From the NCBI RefSeq assembly GCF_012427705.1, contig NZ_CP048602.1:992001-1056000 (forward strand): a DNA stretch of 64,000 bases, given 5' to 3'. Origin of the DNA: Vreelandella piezotolerans. Lineage in GTDB: Bacteria; Pseudomonadota; Gammaproteobacteria; Pseudomonadales; Halomonadaceae. This document shows, in pieces, positions 25,878-34,420 of this stretch; the stretch's first letter is position 1; every line of letters starts with the position of its first letter. Made by a program: the position numbers and the translations under genes. Under the pieces are notes generated by a model, which was given only the letters and a program-made list of their open reading frames with translations, made no database searches and was not told the DNA's origin.

Positions 25878-27808
25878 ACCAGCGATTGACGTTACTGGTG
25901 GCGGGGGATCCCAACCAGCGCACCGGCGGTTATATCTACGATGCACACATCGTTGACGCGCTGCGCGAGCAGGGGCTGTCGGTGGATGTGGTCGGTCTGG
26001 AGGGGCGCTTTCCTCAAGCCGATGACACGGCCAAACGTGCGCTTGCCAGCGCGTTGGATACGTTGGCCGATGGCGAGCGAGTCATTATCGACGGTCTAGC
26101 CATGGGCGCACTGCCTGACGTGGTGGCGCGCCATACGGATCGGTTGGATATCACGTCGCTTTTGCATCATCCGCTGGGAGATGAACAGGGGCTCTCCAGT
26201 GAAGAGCAGCAGCAACTTCACCGCAGCGAACTCACCGGGCTTGCTGAAGTCGCCCGGATCATCGTCACCAGCCGCTTTACTGCCCGCCGTTTGAGCGAAC
26301 TCGCGAGCGATTACTCCCTGCCGATTACCGCGCCGATTACTGTCGTGGAGCCGGGAGTTGCCCAAGCGCCGGTCAGCCCCGCACCTGCGGCGGGTGACAC
26401 CATCCGCCTTTTGTGCGTGGCCACGCTGACGCCGCGCAAGGGGCAGGATGTATTGGTCAAGGCGCTGGCGCGAGTGGCTAGCGAACAGTGGCAGTGTGAC
26501 TGCTACGGCGGTGTCCGCGATACGGCATTTAGCGCCAGCGTGCAGCAGCTCATCGATGAGCATCGCCTTGCCGAACGCATCACCCTACACGGTGAGTGTG
26601 ACGCCGACACTCTCGAGGCGGCTTACCAACACGCCCATGCACTGGTGCTGCCTTCTTGGTACGAAGGTTACGGCATGGTGGTCACCGAGGCGTTGGTCCA
26701 TGGCCTGCCGGTGATTACCACGACCGGTGGTGCCCTGCGCGATACCTTGCCAGAAGGCGCGGGTATTAGCGTGGCGCCGGGCGATGCCGACGCGCTCGGT
26801 GCCGCCATCGATAATTTCTGTTCCAACGAAGCGCTGCGAACCGAGCTGCGAGCGGGCGTTGCGCTGGCGCGGGGAGAGCTCAACGATTGGCAGGCGGCGG
26901 GCGTTGAGTTTGCCAAGGCATTGAAGGACGAAGGAACGGCTGAACTCACGGCGGGTAGTCAGTTTGCCGCTAGCTGGCTGACGCTGCGCGAAGCGGTCGA
27001 TGGTCACGCCAGAAGCGAGGCGTTGGTCAGTCGGCTCGATGCGTGGCTCGCGACTTGCGAAGCGCCTGTGACGCTGGCGGACTTAGGCTGTGGGCGGGGC
27101 AGCAATGTACAGTTTCTTGCGCCTCGGTTGAGCGGTGCGCAGCGCTGGGCGCTGTTCGACCATGACGATGCCCTATTGCGCGAGGCGCGTCGCCGGGCCA
27201 TGCCGTTGCACGATGCCACAGGCCAACCGCTACAAGTGGAAACACACTGCACATCACTCGCGACTCTCGAGCATCCCGCCTTGCAAGCGGCGGATGTCGT
27301 CAGTGCGTCAGCGCTCATCGATTTGGTGTCTCAGCCATGGATCGACATGCTGGCCCAGCAGTGTGCTGCGCATCGGCAGGCGCTGCTGGTGAGCTTGAGC
27401 GTGACCGGCGAATGGTGCTTTACGGATAGGGATCAGCAGCCCATCGACGACTCGGAAGATCGCTTTGTATTGGGGCTATTCAACGCGCATCAACAGCGAG
27501 ATAAAGGGCTAGGTGAGGCGCTGGGCGGCGAGGCCCACCGGGCGCTCTACCACGCCCTGGCGGCGCAGGGGTATGACGTAGAGGAAGCCTCCACGCCCTG
27601 GCGGCTTGCCGCGGGTAGCCACGCGTCTCAGCCGCTCGTCAGTTCGCTGATCAACGGCTGGGCGGAAGCCGCCACCGAGCAGGCCCCCGACGCCGCCATG
27701 CGGATTGCCGAGTGGCGTACCGCACGCCTGGATGCCGTGGAGCGCGGCCAAATAGGGGTATGGGTGGGCCACCGTGACCTGTTGGCGCTGCCCGCGGTGA
27801 AGGGTTAG
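25874..27808 (+). CDS. glycosyltransferase family 4 - methyltransferase fusion
   Basis: A 644-residue two-domain enzyme. Residues 1-355 are a GT-B glycosyltransferase: an N-terminal lobe starting TLLVAGDPNQRTGGYIYDAH, the donor-site strand LLCVATLTPRKGQDVLVKAL (near 180) and the GT4 motif SWYEGYGMVVTEALVHGLPV (near 261). Residues about 375-640 form a class I methyltransferase with SAM motif I in LADLGCGRGSNVQFLAPRL (near 402) and the acidic motif II FDHDDAL. The fusion implies that one acceptor is glycosylated and methylated. It overlaps the PTPS-like gene by four bases and is followed two bases later by the flippase-like gene, so the operon is tightly coupled. Confidence 0.85.
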   Translation: MNQRLTLLVAGDPNQRTGGYIYDAHIVDALREQGLSVDVVGLEGRFPQADDTAKRALASALDTLADGERVIIDGLAMGALPDVVARHTDRLDITSLLHHPLGDEQGLSSEEQQQLHRSELTGLAEVARIIVTSRFTARRLSELASDYSLPITAPITVVEPGVAQAPVSPAPAAGDTIRLLCVATLTPRKGQDVLVKALARVASEQWQCDCYGGVRDTAFSASVQQLIDEHRLAERITLHGECDADTLEAAYQHAHALVLPSWYEGYGMVVTEALVHGLPVITTTGGALRDTLPEGAGISVAPGDADALGAAIDNFCSNEALRTELRAGVALARGELNDWQAAGVEFAKALKDEGTAELTAGSQFAASWLTLREAVDGHARSEALVSRLDAWLATCEAPVTLADLGCGRGSNVQFLAPRLSGAQRWALFDHDDALLREARRRAMPLHDATGQPLQVETHCTSLATLEHPALQAADVVSASALIDLVSQPWIDMLAQQCAAHRQALLVSLSVTGEWCFTDRDQQPIDDSEDRFVLGLFNAHQQRDKGLGEALGGEAHRALYHALAAQGYDVEEASTPWRLAAGSHASQPLVSSLINGWAEAATEQAPDAAMRIAEWRTARLDAVERGQIGVWVGHRDLLALPAVKG

Positions 27809-27810
27809 CC

Positions 27811-29736
27811 ATGAGCGGGCACTGGTTACGTCGGCCATGGGTGCAGCGCGGCATCGTCAGCGCGGCGCTATTGGCGGCGGTGGCCCTGTGGGTAGAGCCT
27901 GCCGCCATTCTGGCCGAGGTGAAACGCTTCGCGCCCGAATGGGTGCTGGCGGCGTTAGCCATCAGTGTGCTGCAGGTGATGCTCAGCGCTTGGCGTTGGC
28001 AGTTCACTGCTGGTCGGGTAGATGTGCCGCTGCGATTTCGTTATGCCCTGCGCGAGTATTACTTGGCGCTGTTGGTCAATCAACTGCTTCCGGGGGGCGT
28101 ATTGGGCGATGCGGGACGCGCCCATCGTCATGCTCGACAAGCTGCATCCAAGGGAAGCGCCTGGCGAGCGGTAGTCATCGAGCGGGCCTCGGGGCAAATG
28201 GCCGTGGTGGTGCTGACCCTGGTGGCACTGACGGCCTCGCCGCTGTGGCACGCCGCGCTGGGTGGCCCGCTGCTGTTCGGGCTGGTCGTCGGTGTGGCGG
28301 CACTGCTCTTGGCTGCGATCGCTCTGGGCGTTTGGTGTCGCAGCCCGAAAGGGCCTGCACTGCCTCAGTGGTGCATCGCGCTGGGACGGGATGTGCGCCG
28401 TGGACTGCTGGCGCGTCGGGCATGGCCGCTGCAGTTGGCCTCTTCGCTGGCCATCGTGCTCAGCTATGGCGGGGTGATGGTGTGCGCCGCCCGAGCCATG
28501 GGTAGCGAGATGCCCGTGTTCGACCTATTGGCGCTGACCCCCGTATTGCTGCTGGCCATGTTAGTCCCCTTATCGATTGCGGGCTGGGGCCTGCGGGAAG
28601 GCGCGGCTGCCGCTATTTGGGTCTTGGTGGGGTTGCCAGCCGCGCAAGGGGTTGCGATCTCGTTGGCCTACGGTGTCCTGGTGCTGCTCTCTAGTCTGCC
28701 GGGCATATGGGTGGCGTTGGCTAAACGTGGTCGCGCCACCCCTTCTACAGGTTCTACATCGACAGATTCCACGCCCTTTGGCCCGACCGCTGCAGGTGGG
28801 CTAGACGTCGCGCAGCATCACGTCGAACAGCGTGTCGTCGCCACACCGGAACGAGCGCATCGTGGGGCGCAGCGCGCTCTCCAGCGTCTCGATGGGCGTC
28901 ATTTGCAGGCCGGGCCTGCCGGAGCCGATCAGCAGCGGGGCTACCATCAGATGCAGTCGATCAACGCAGTATGCCTCGATGAATTGGGAAATGGTGACAC
29001 CGCCGCCTTCTACCAGCACACGTGTGAGCCCACGTTCCGCCAGCAGCGTAATGACCTTCGCTGGGTCGAACTGGCCGTGGGCATTCAAGGCCAGCACGCA
29101 GTGCTCCGCGTGGCTGGGCGCAGTCGTCACGTCTGGCCCAGTAATGTGCAAGGTCTTGACCTCGCTGCTGCGAAACAGCGCAAGATGACCGGGCACGCGA
29201 CCACGAGGGTCGAGGACGACTCGCGTCGGGTGGCGGCCAGTGACATGGCGAACGGTGAGCTGGGGGTTGTCGGCCGCTGCAGTACCCGCACCGACCACGA
29301 CCGCATCGGCCAGCGCGCGCAGCCGATGCAAATGCACGATGCTTTCATGGCCGTTGATGTAATGGGAGTGGCCGCTTTCCGTGGCAATTCGCCCATCCAA
29401 ACTCTGCCCCAGCTGGGCGACGACCCAGCGGGGTTGCAACGCCAGCGGCGTCAGGCAGTCCAAGGCTGTCTGGGCTTGGGGCGTGACGGCGTGCGGCGAC
29501 TGCCACGCGCCGTCGCGGGTGACCGAAAGATCCGCCTTGATAGAGGTGCCGTCGCTTTGGGCGAGCAGCCACTGCCAAGCGGTATCGAGATCGATCGAAT
29601 GGGATGTACTACTGGAGTCGGGCATGACGCCTCCACACTGAAAATAACCTCAGATCATGCGGGGCCATGTTGCCCAACGCAAGCAACCTTTGCCCATACC
29701 ATTAGGCAACCTGGAGGCCTACATGTATCAAATTGA
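27811..29736 (+). CDS. lysylphosphatidylglycerol-synthase-TM/flippase-like membrane protein with run-on C-terminus
   Basis: The first about 310 codons encode a polytopic membrane protein (roughly eight segments) of the UPF0104/LPG-synthase transmembrane type: YYLALLVNQLLPGGVLGDAG and VPLSIAGWGLREGAAAAIWV are the family motifs. Such proteins accompany glycosyltransferases and may flip or present lipid-linked substrates. Family similarity ends near base 28740, followed by a Ser/Thr-rich tail (PSTGSTSTDSTPFGPTAAGG); the frame then stays open to 29736, antisense to the whole RibD-like gene. No stop codon occurs where expected. A one-base shift near 28740 would end it at TAG 28802-28804. The formal frame is given here, but the extra 310 codons are probably not a real domain. 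Confidence 0.6.
   Translation: MSGHWLRRPWVQRGIVSAALLAAVALWVEPAAILAEVKRFAPEWVLAALAISVLQVMLSAWRWQFTAGRVDVPLRFRYALREYYLALLVNQLLPGGVLGDAGRAHRHARQAASKGSAWRAVVIERASGQMAVVVLTLVALTASPLWHAALGGPLLFGLVVGVAALLLAAIALGVWCRSPKGPALPQWCIALGRDVRRGLLARRAWPLQLASSLAIVLSYGGVMVCAARAMGSEMPVFDLLALTPVLLLAMLVPLSIAGWGLREGAAAAIWVLVGLPAAQGVAISLAYGVLVLLSSLPGIWVALAKRGRATPSTGSTSTDSTPFGPTAAGGLDVAQHHVEQRVVATPERAHRGAQRALQRLDGRHLQAGPAGADQQRGYHQMQSINAVCLDELGNGDTAAFYQHTCEPTFRQQRNDLRWVELAVGIQGQHAVLRVAGRSRHVWPSNVQGLDLAAAKQRKMTGHATTRVEDDSRRVAASDMANGELGVVGRCSTRTDHDRIGQRAQPMQMHDAFMAVDVMGVAAFRGNSPIQTLPQLGDDPAGLQRQRRQAVQGCLGLGRDGVRRLPRAVAGDRKIRLDRGAVALGEQPLPSGIEIDRMGCTTGVGHDASTLKITSDHAGPCCPTQATFAHTIRQPGGLHVSN
28801..29625 (-). CDS. RibD C-terminal-type (DHFR-like) reductase
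   Basis: A 274-residue protein whose residues about 65-270 match the RibD C-terminal reductase: VVAQLGQSLDGRIATESGHS, INGHESIVHLHRLRALADAV, VGAGTAAADNPQLTVRH, and LVEGGGVTISQFIEAYCVDR. These enzymes reduce the ribosyl group of diaminopyrimidine intermediates to ribityl with NADPH. The deaminase half of RibD is absent; the first 60 residues are unlike it. It is on the opposite strand between the flippase-like gene and ribA-like gene. Within this cluster it probably acts on the product of the neighbouring GTP cyclohydrolase II homologue, in a pathway separate from housekeeping riboflavin synthesis. Confidence 0.85.
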   Translation of the reverse strand: MPDSSSTSHSIDLDTAWQWLLAQSDGTSIKADLSVTRDGAWQSPHAVTPQAQTALDCLTPLALQPRWVVAQLGQSLDGRIATESGHSHYINGHESIVHLHRLRALADAVVVGAGTAAADNPQLTVRHVTGRHPTRVVLDPRGRVPGHLALFRSSEVKTLHITGPDVTTAPSHAEHCVLALNAHGQFDPAKVITLLAERGLTRVLVEGGGVTISQFIEAYCVDRLHLMVAPLLIGSGRPGLQMTPIETLESALRPTMRSFRCGDDTLFDVMLRDV

Positions 29737-30826
29737 ACGCGCCATTTTCGATATTCGTCGCGGTTTACCGGTCGTGATCAGCAGCGGTGAGCAGCGCCTT
29801 CTGGTCCAAGCGCTAGAGGGTAGCCGTTCGGTGGATACCCTGGCCCAGCTGGCGGGTGCGCGCCCTGCGCTGGTGCTCACGCGGCATCGTTTGGAGGCCA
29901 TGGGCATGTCGCTGAGTGCAGAGGCCGCCTGCCTGCCGTTGGCAGAACACATTGGCGAGCGCGAGCTGCATCAACTGGCCGTGGCTGACGCTGGCAAAAA
30001 GCCCAGTGCGCTGTTGAGCGGCTTGAAACCCGCTGGCGTCGCCGAGCGCGGGGCAGTGGCCCTCATGCGCCGAGCACTGCTGATCCCTGCCGCGTTAACC
30101 GCTCTGGTGAGTGAGGATGCTCGCCACGACATTGACAAACATATTGCCCAAGGGCGGCTACTGGAGGTCAACGCTGACGATGCGCATAAGTGTTTGGCGG
30201 GTGCGCCGGGTATGCTAAAGCGGGTGAGCGAAGCCAATATTCCGTTGGAAGATGCCCCCAATAGTCGCTTCGTGCTGTTCCGTGAACCGGATGGTTTGCG
30301 TGAGCATGTGGCCGTGGTCATCGGCCAGCTCGATGATGTGCAGGGTCCGGTACCGCTGCGTATGCATTCGGCGTGTTTGACCGGTGATTTGTTTGGCAGT
30401 CTGCGCTGCGACTGCGGTGAGCAGTTGCGCAACGCCGTGGCGGATATTCAGGCCATGGGTGGCGGTGTGCTGCTCTACTTGGCCCAAGAGGGGCGCGGGA
30501 TCGGCTTGGCGAACAAGCTGCGCGCCTACACGCTGCAAGATAGCGGACTGGACACCGTCGATGCCGATCAAGTGCTGGGCTTTGGCGACGACGAGCGCCA
30601 GTACGCCGTGGCGGTGGATATGCTGAACGCGTTGAGTATCGATCAAGTGCAGCTACTCACCAACAATCCGCTGAAAATGTCAGCCCTGAAAGAGGGCGGT
30701 ATCGAAGTGGTGTCCCGCCAAGCGCTATATGGCAGCGTAACGGATCACAACCACCGCTACCTAAGTGCCAAAGCCAGCCGAGCGGGTCACTTTTTGGATG
30801 AGGTGCTCGAGAGTCGCAGCCGTTAA
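29723..30826 (+). CDS. GTP cyclohydrolase II with degenerate RibB domain
   Basis: A 367-residue protein. The C-terminal half (about 195-365) is GTP cyclohydrolase II: zinc cysteines in CLTGDLFGSLRCDCGEQL (from about residue 218), the GTP-site motif YLAQEGRGIGLANKLRAYTL, and LLTNNPLKMSALKEGG. The N-terminal 170 residues begin IERAIFDIRRGLPVVISSGE, recalling RibB of bifunctional RibBA, but the acidic catalytic loop (DDEDRENEGD-type) is missing, so that half is probably inactive. ATG 29723 follows CTGGAGG. Its stop overlaps the convergent creatininase-family gene. Likely product is the diaminopyrimidinone ribotide from GTP, feeding this cluster; a role in ordinary riboflavin synthesis is the alternative. 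Confidence 0.88.
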   Translation: MYQIERAIFDIRRGLPVVISSGEQRLLVQALEGSRSVDTLAQLAGARPALVLTRHRLEAMGMSLSAEAACLPLAEHIGERELHQLAVADAGKKPSALLSGLKPAGVAERGAVALMRRALLIPAALTALVSEDARHDIDKHIAQGRLLEVNADDAHKCLAGAPGMLKRVSEANIPLEDAPNSRFVLFREPDGLREHVAVVIGQLDDVQGPVPLRMHSACLTGDLFGSLRCDCGEQLRNAVADIQAMGGGVLLYLAQEGRGIGLANKLRAYTLQDSGLDTVDADQVLGFGDDERQYAVAVDMLNALSIDQVQLLTNNPLKMSALKEGGIEVVSRQALYGSVTDHNHRYLSAKASRAGHFLDEVLESRSR

Positions 30827-31623
30827 CGCTTGCCCGCCGCTGGCGCTCCCAGTGGCGGTAGTCGAGCGGTTTCCACAATGACCTGAGCAAGCTGGTAGGC
30901 ATAGTGGTGGACGAGCCGTTCACCCAGTGCGGCGTTAGCGTGGCTGGCATCTCCAGCCACGCCATGTTCACTCAAATCTTCCCCTAACCAAGCAAAGGCA
31001 GCGCTACCCTCGGGGCTGACCAGCGCGCCTTCCGCAGGCATGGCTGGAGCAGCAGGCGTATAGTCATCGAGAGTGACGAGTTGCGGTGCTAAGTGCTGCA
31101 TCATCGCCGTCTCCAGCAGCCCGCCATGCAGTCCATAACGTAGCTCATCGGCATTCATGGCGCCCTCTAAAGGCGGCAATCGTGTATAGGTCGCTTTGAC
31201 TACGCGCATGTGACAGCGCCGCCGAAGCGTGAGCGCGGCTAGATCCATCACCGCTTTATTCCCGCCGTGACTATTAATCAGCACGAGCTTACGAATGCCT
31301 GTACGGGCAATGCTCTCGCCGTACGCTTCCAGCGTGGCAATAGCCAGCGGTGCGGGCAGGCTCAATGTGCCTGCGAAGCTTGCATGCTCGTCGCTGGCCC
31401 CTACCGCGATGGCGGGTAGACACAGCACCTCGACATCCTTCGCCAGACGCTCGAGTTGTACCAGCATGTCGGCCTGCAGCCCTTCACCAATGATGAGGTC
31501 GGTGCCCAAGGGTAGGTGGGTGCCGTGCTGCTCGATGGCACCTAAGGTAATGACCGCGACCGGGTCGTGCTGGGCAAGGGCATTCAGTTGAGGGGCGGTC
31601 AAGTGTTGCCAATGATAAACCAT
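30823..31623 (-). CDS. creatininase-family amidohydrolase (ArfB-like candidate)
   Basis: A 266-residue metal-dependent amidohydrolase. Ligand residues visible: E31 and H33 in GAIEQHGTHLPLGTD, D42 in the same motif, His in INSHGGNKAVM (near 118) and Glu in GGLLETAMM (near 168). Besides creatininase, this family includes ArfB, the archaeal formamide hydrolase acting on the formylaminopyrimidine product of GTP ring opening. Its position next to a GTP cyclohydrolase II gene (stops overlap by three to four bases) makes a similar pyrimidine-deformylating role attractive; that is inference. It starts a minus-strand run with FkbM, OpgH and OpgG genes upstream. Confidence 0.82.
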   Translation of the reverse strand: MVYHWQHLTAPQLNALAQHDPVAVITLGAIEQHGTHLPLGTDLIIGEGLQADMLVQLERLAKDVEVLCLPAIAVGASDEHASFAGTLSLPAPLAIATLEAYGESIARTGIRKLVLINSHGGNKAVMDLAALTLRRRCHMRVVKATYTRLPPLEGAMNADELRYGLHGGLLETAMMQHLAPQLVTLDDYTPAAPAMPAEGALVSPEGSAAFAWLGEDLSEHGVAGDASHANAALGERLVHHYAYQLAQVIVETARLPPLGAPAAGKR

Positions 31624-31675
31624 AGCGTCTCGTTAGCGTTTGTGTCGTTGGGGAGAAGCGCTGGGGCGCAGTGTG

Positions 31676-32449
31676 TTAGGAGGTGAGCAGCGGGTGATCG
31701 CTACGACAGGCGTAGATGTCGCCTGAGGCGAGCTGCTCAGCGCCTTCGGCTAACCAAGAGGCCATCTCCTCCGGAGTTAACCAAGTAGCAAAGCGGAACT
31801 GACGTTGCTCGCCAGCGATGGCATTGAAACGGTAGTCGCCTAGCCGGTTGACCTCTGCCAGGCAGGCGTGAGTGACATCCAGCATGCCTGCCACGAACTC
31901 CATCGATAAAGCGGCTACCGGGCAGGAAAGACCTTGCAACACCTCCGCCTCGAACCCCTCTACGTCGATTTTGATAAAGCGGGGTTCGCCGAAACGTTCG
32001 ATCAAGGCATCCAAGGTGGTCATCTCGACCTGTAGCGTCTCTTCCCAGCGCACCCGTTGAAAGCCAGCGTTGCGCTCGCCCACGTGGCGGCGCCATTCGG
32101 TGGCAAGCGTCGAAAGAGTAGGGTTACCGACGCTAATGGCAATCTCCGCATGACCTGGAGTGGGGCCAACCGCCAGCGGCAGCAGTGTAATGTGTGGGCT
32201 TTTTAGCAGCCGTTGAAACCATTTGGCCAGCGCTGGCTGGGGCTCCAAGGCGATGACCTGGGCACCCAGCGCTTGAAACGCGGCGCTGCGGTCGCCTAGG
32301 TGGGCGCCAATATCGAAAGCGATATCGCCGGGCACTAGAAAGGGCTGGTAGAGCCGCTTCAAACTGCGTTGCCGCCCAGGCCGCCAATAGATGAACAGGG
32401 AACGGGCCAAGCCGCTGGCGCTGCGAAGTTGCTGAAGCGTAGAGGGCAT
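31676..32449 (-). CDS. FkbM-family methyltransferase
   Basis: A 257-residue SAM-dependent methyltransferase of the FkbM type. Motif I is DIAFDIGAHLGDRSAAFQAL (near residue 42), followed by VIALEPQPALAKWFQRLL, and the FkbM hallmark FIKIDVEGFEAEVLQGL near residue 155. FkbM enzymes usually methylate sugar hydroxyls. The start codon abuts the opgH stop with no gap, so it is the third gene of an opgG-opgH-fkbM operon, suggesting that it methylates an osmoregulated periplasmic glucan or a related envelope sugar. Confidence 0.87.
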   Translation of the reverse strand: MPSTLQQLRSASGLARSLFIYWRPGRQRSLKRLYQPFLVPGDIAFDIGAHLGDRSAAFQALGAQVIALEPQPALAKWFQRLLKSPHITLLPLAVGPTPGHAEIAISVGNPTLSTLATEWRRHVGERNAGFQRVRWEETLQVEMTTLDALIERFGEPRFIKIDVEGFEAEVLQGLSCPVAALSMEFVAGMLDVTHACLAEVNRLGDYRFNAIAGEQRQFRFATWLTPEEMASWLAEGAEQLASGDIYACRSDHPLLTS

Positions 32450-34420
32450 TTAATGGGGTTCCTTCGCGCGTGAAACGGTCGACGTTTGTGACGACTTTCC
32501 GGGTCTTAAGAGTTGGCAAGGCATGTCGCCATACAGCTCACTGGGGGGGATATTCAGCGTGAGGTCGCCGTCCATGTTCAGCGCTGCAGGGCTGCGTGCC
32601 GTCAGATCGGCAAAATCTTTGAGGAGCGCCGGTTTCAGGCTAATGCTAGGCGTATGCAGCAACCCTAGCCGATGGCTCACCACGCCCCCCCAGGTACCGC
32701 TACTGGAGTACTTTACCAACGGTGCGGCGGCCACGAGCCCGAGCCAAGCAGGGGTCAACCAGCCGAACGCCGAGGGTGAAAACAGCACCATCACGCCCGC
32801 CCACAGCGCACCGCATAGCGTCATCCATCCGGTATGCCGCCAGGTTTCACGCCAGCTCAACGAGCGCTCGCCGCGATGTTGGGTTTGCCAGTCAATGGCA
32901 CGACCAATCAACACATTGATGATGAATAGGCTGTGCCACGCCATCATCAGCGGCGCAATGAGCGCGGCAAATACGATTTCGAGCAGCGTGCTGACCACCA
33001 ATTTGAAGCGCCCGCCAAAGGCGTGGGGGCACTGGCAGAAGGACAGCAGTAGGCCGAGTAGTTTGGGGGCCATCAGCATGCCGAGCGTGGTGCTCAATAG
33101 CCACAGCGAGAGCGCCTTGGGCAAGACCGGCTCGGTCGCCCCATCGATGGCGTGGTAGCCCACCATCAGGCTGGTACACACCAGCAGCCCCAGCCAGACC
33201 AGCGACGACAAGTAAGCAAACGCGCCAAAAAAGAAATGCAGGCGACTGATGACGTGAAAGCCCGCGCCCGTCAACAGGCGCAGGTGCTGAAGATTGCCCT
33301 GGAGCCAGCGGCGGTCGCGCTTGGCGAAGTCGAGTAGGTTGCTGGGCATGGCTTCGAAACTGTTGCGCGAGGCGCTGGCGTGGGGGTCGCGCCGGGACAG
33401 CGCTGCCGTTGCCGACGTATCCAGTAGCACCTGCCAGCCGCCACGTCTCAACAGAGCCGCTTCCACAAAATCGTGGCTCAACAGCTCGCCCCCTAGCGGC
33501 GGTTTGCCGGAGAGCGTTGGCAACCCTGCGTGGGCCATGAAGGCGCGGGTGCGAATGATCGCATTGTGCCCCCAATAGTTGGCAGCGTCGCCCTGCCAAA
33601 AGCTTTGGCCCGCTGCCAGCATCGGGCTGTACAGCGCCGAGGCGAGCTGGGTAAAACGGCCAAACAGCGTGCGCTGGCCAACGGGAATGGGCACGGTTTG
33701 AATCAGGCCCACGGTGGGGTAGCGCTGCATTTGGTGCACCATGTGCAGCAGCGTATCGCCGCTCATCAGGCTGTCGGCATCCAGGACGATCATGTAGTCG
33801 TAGCGGCGGCCCCAGCGACGACAGAAGTCGGCAATATTGCCTGCTTTGCGCTCGTGGTTATTGGGACGACGGCGGTAGTGCACTGCCATCTGGCCAGCCA
33901 TACGTTGCTGAAGCGCAGCCACGTGGGCGGCTTCTTCGTCGGCTTGGGTCGGGTCTTGGTTATCGCTGAGGATGAACACTTCGAAGTGCTGACCGATGAC
34001 GCGGGCGGTGTCCTCGCCCTGTGTGCTTGGCTGTTGAAGCAGTGAGCGGCAAGTAGCCTCCAATCCGGCAATGGTGGGAATGGGCGGCTCGGCGTAAATC
34101 GGCATGACCAGCGCCGTCCGGCTGACCAAGCGACTGGCGGTCGGTCGCTCTGCCGTCAAGGGTTTGAGGCTAAGCGGGTCGAGACGCAGCGCACAGATCA
34201 CAAAACCGCAAATGGCCCCCCAAAAAGCCAGCGCAATCCAGCTGAAGGTGAGGCCAAATAGCGTCAGCATGGCGATTTGCCAGCCCAGCGCGAGGTTGGT
34301 CACTACTTGCACCATGGCGGCGCAGCCCAGCAGGCTGGTACCAATGACCAGCGTGGCTAGCAGTGCGCGCCGAGCGTTGAGCCACGGTATGGACGGCATT
34401 AACGAAGGTGGATTACGCAT
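32450..34420 (-). CDS. opgH: glucan biosynthesis glucosyltransferase H
   Basis: A 656-residue processive inner-membrane glucosyltransferase for the backbone of osmoregulated periplasmic glucans. GT2 elements are VLDADSLMSGDTLLHMVHQM (metal-binding Asp pair near residue 230), the second acidic region, and RDRRWLQGNLQHL (the QxxRW-type motif near residue 385). About eight transmembrane segments flank it. It is shorter than the E. coli protein (about 850 residues), lacking most of the N-terminal cytoplasmic extension. ATG 34420 overlaps the opgG stop by eight bases; a longer in-frame start at 34462 is possible but less likely. Confidence 0.92.
   Translation of the reverse strand: MRNPPSLMPSIPWLNARRALLATLVIGTSLLGCAAMVQVVTNLALGWQIAMLTLFGLTFSWIALAFWGAICGFVICALRLDPLSLKPLTAERPTASRLVSRTALVMPIYAEPPIPTIAGLEATCRSLLQQPSTQGEDTARVIGQHFEVFILSDNQDPTQADEEAAHVAALQQRMAGQMAVHYRRRPNNHERKAGNIADFCRRWGRRYDYMIVLDADSLMSGDTLLHMVHQMQRYPTVGLIQTVPIPVGQRTLFGRFTQLASALYSPMLAAGQSFWQGDAANYWGHNAIIRTRAFMAHAGLPTLSGKPPLGGELLSHDFVEAALLRRGGWQVLLDTSATAALSRRDPHASASRNSFEAMPSNLLDFAKRDRRWLQGNLQHLRLLTGAGFHVISRLHFFFGAFAYLSSLVWLGLLVCTSLMVGYHAIDGATEPVLPKALSLWLLSTTLGMLMAPKLLGLLLSFCQCPHAFGGRFKLVVSTLLEIVFAALIAPLMMAWHSLFIINVLIGRAIDWQTQHRGERSLSWRETWRHTGWMTLCGALWAGVMVLFSPSAFGWLTPAWLGLVAAAPLVKYSSSGTWGGVVSHRLGLLHTPSISLKPALLKDFADLTARSPAALNMDGDLTLNIPPSELYGDMPCQLLRPGKSSQTSTVSRAKEPH

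Noticed and set aside
28805-29736. A new protein domain in the C-terminal 310 codons of the flippase-like frame
   Set aside because: The stretch is exactly antisense to a well supported RibD-type reductase, has no hydrophobic or motif pattern of its own, and open antisense frames are common at this GC content.
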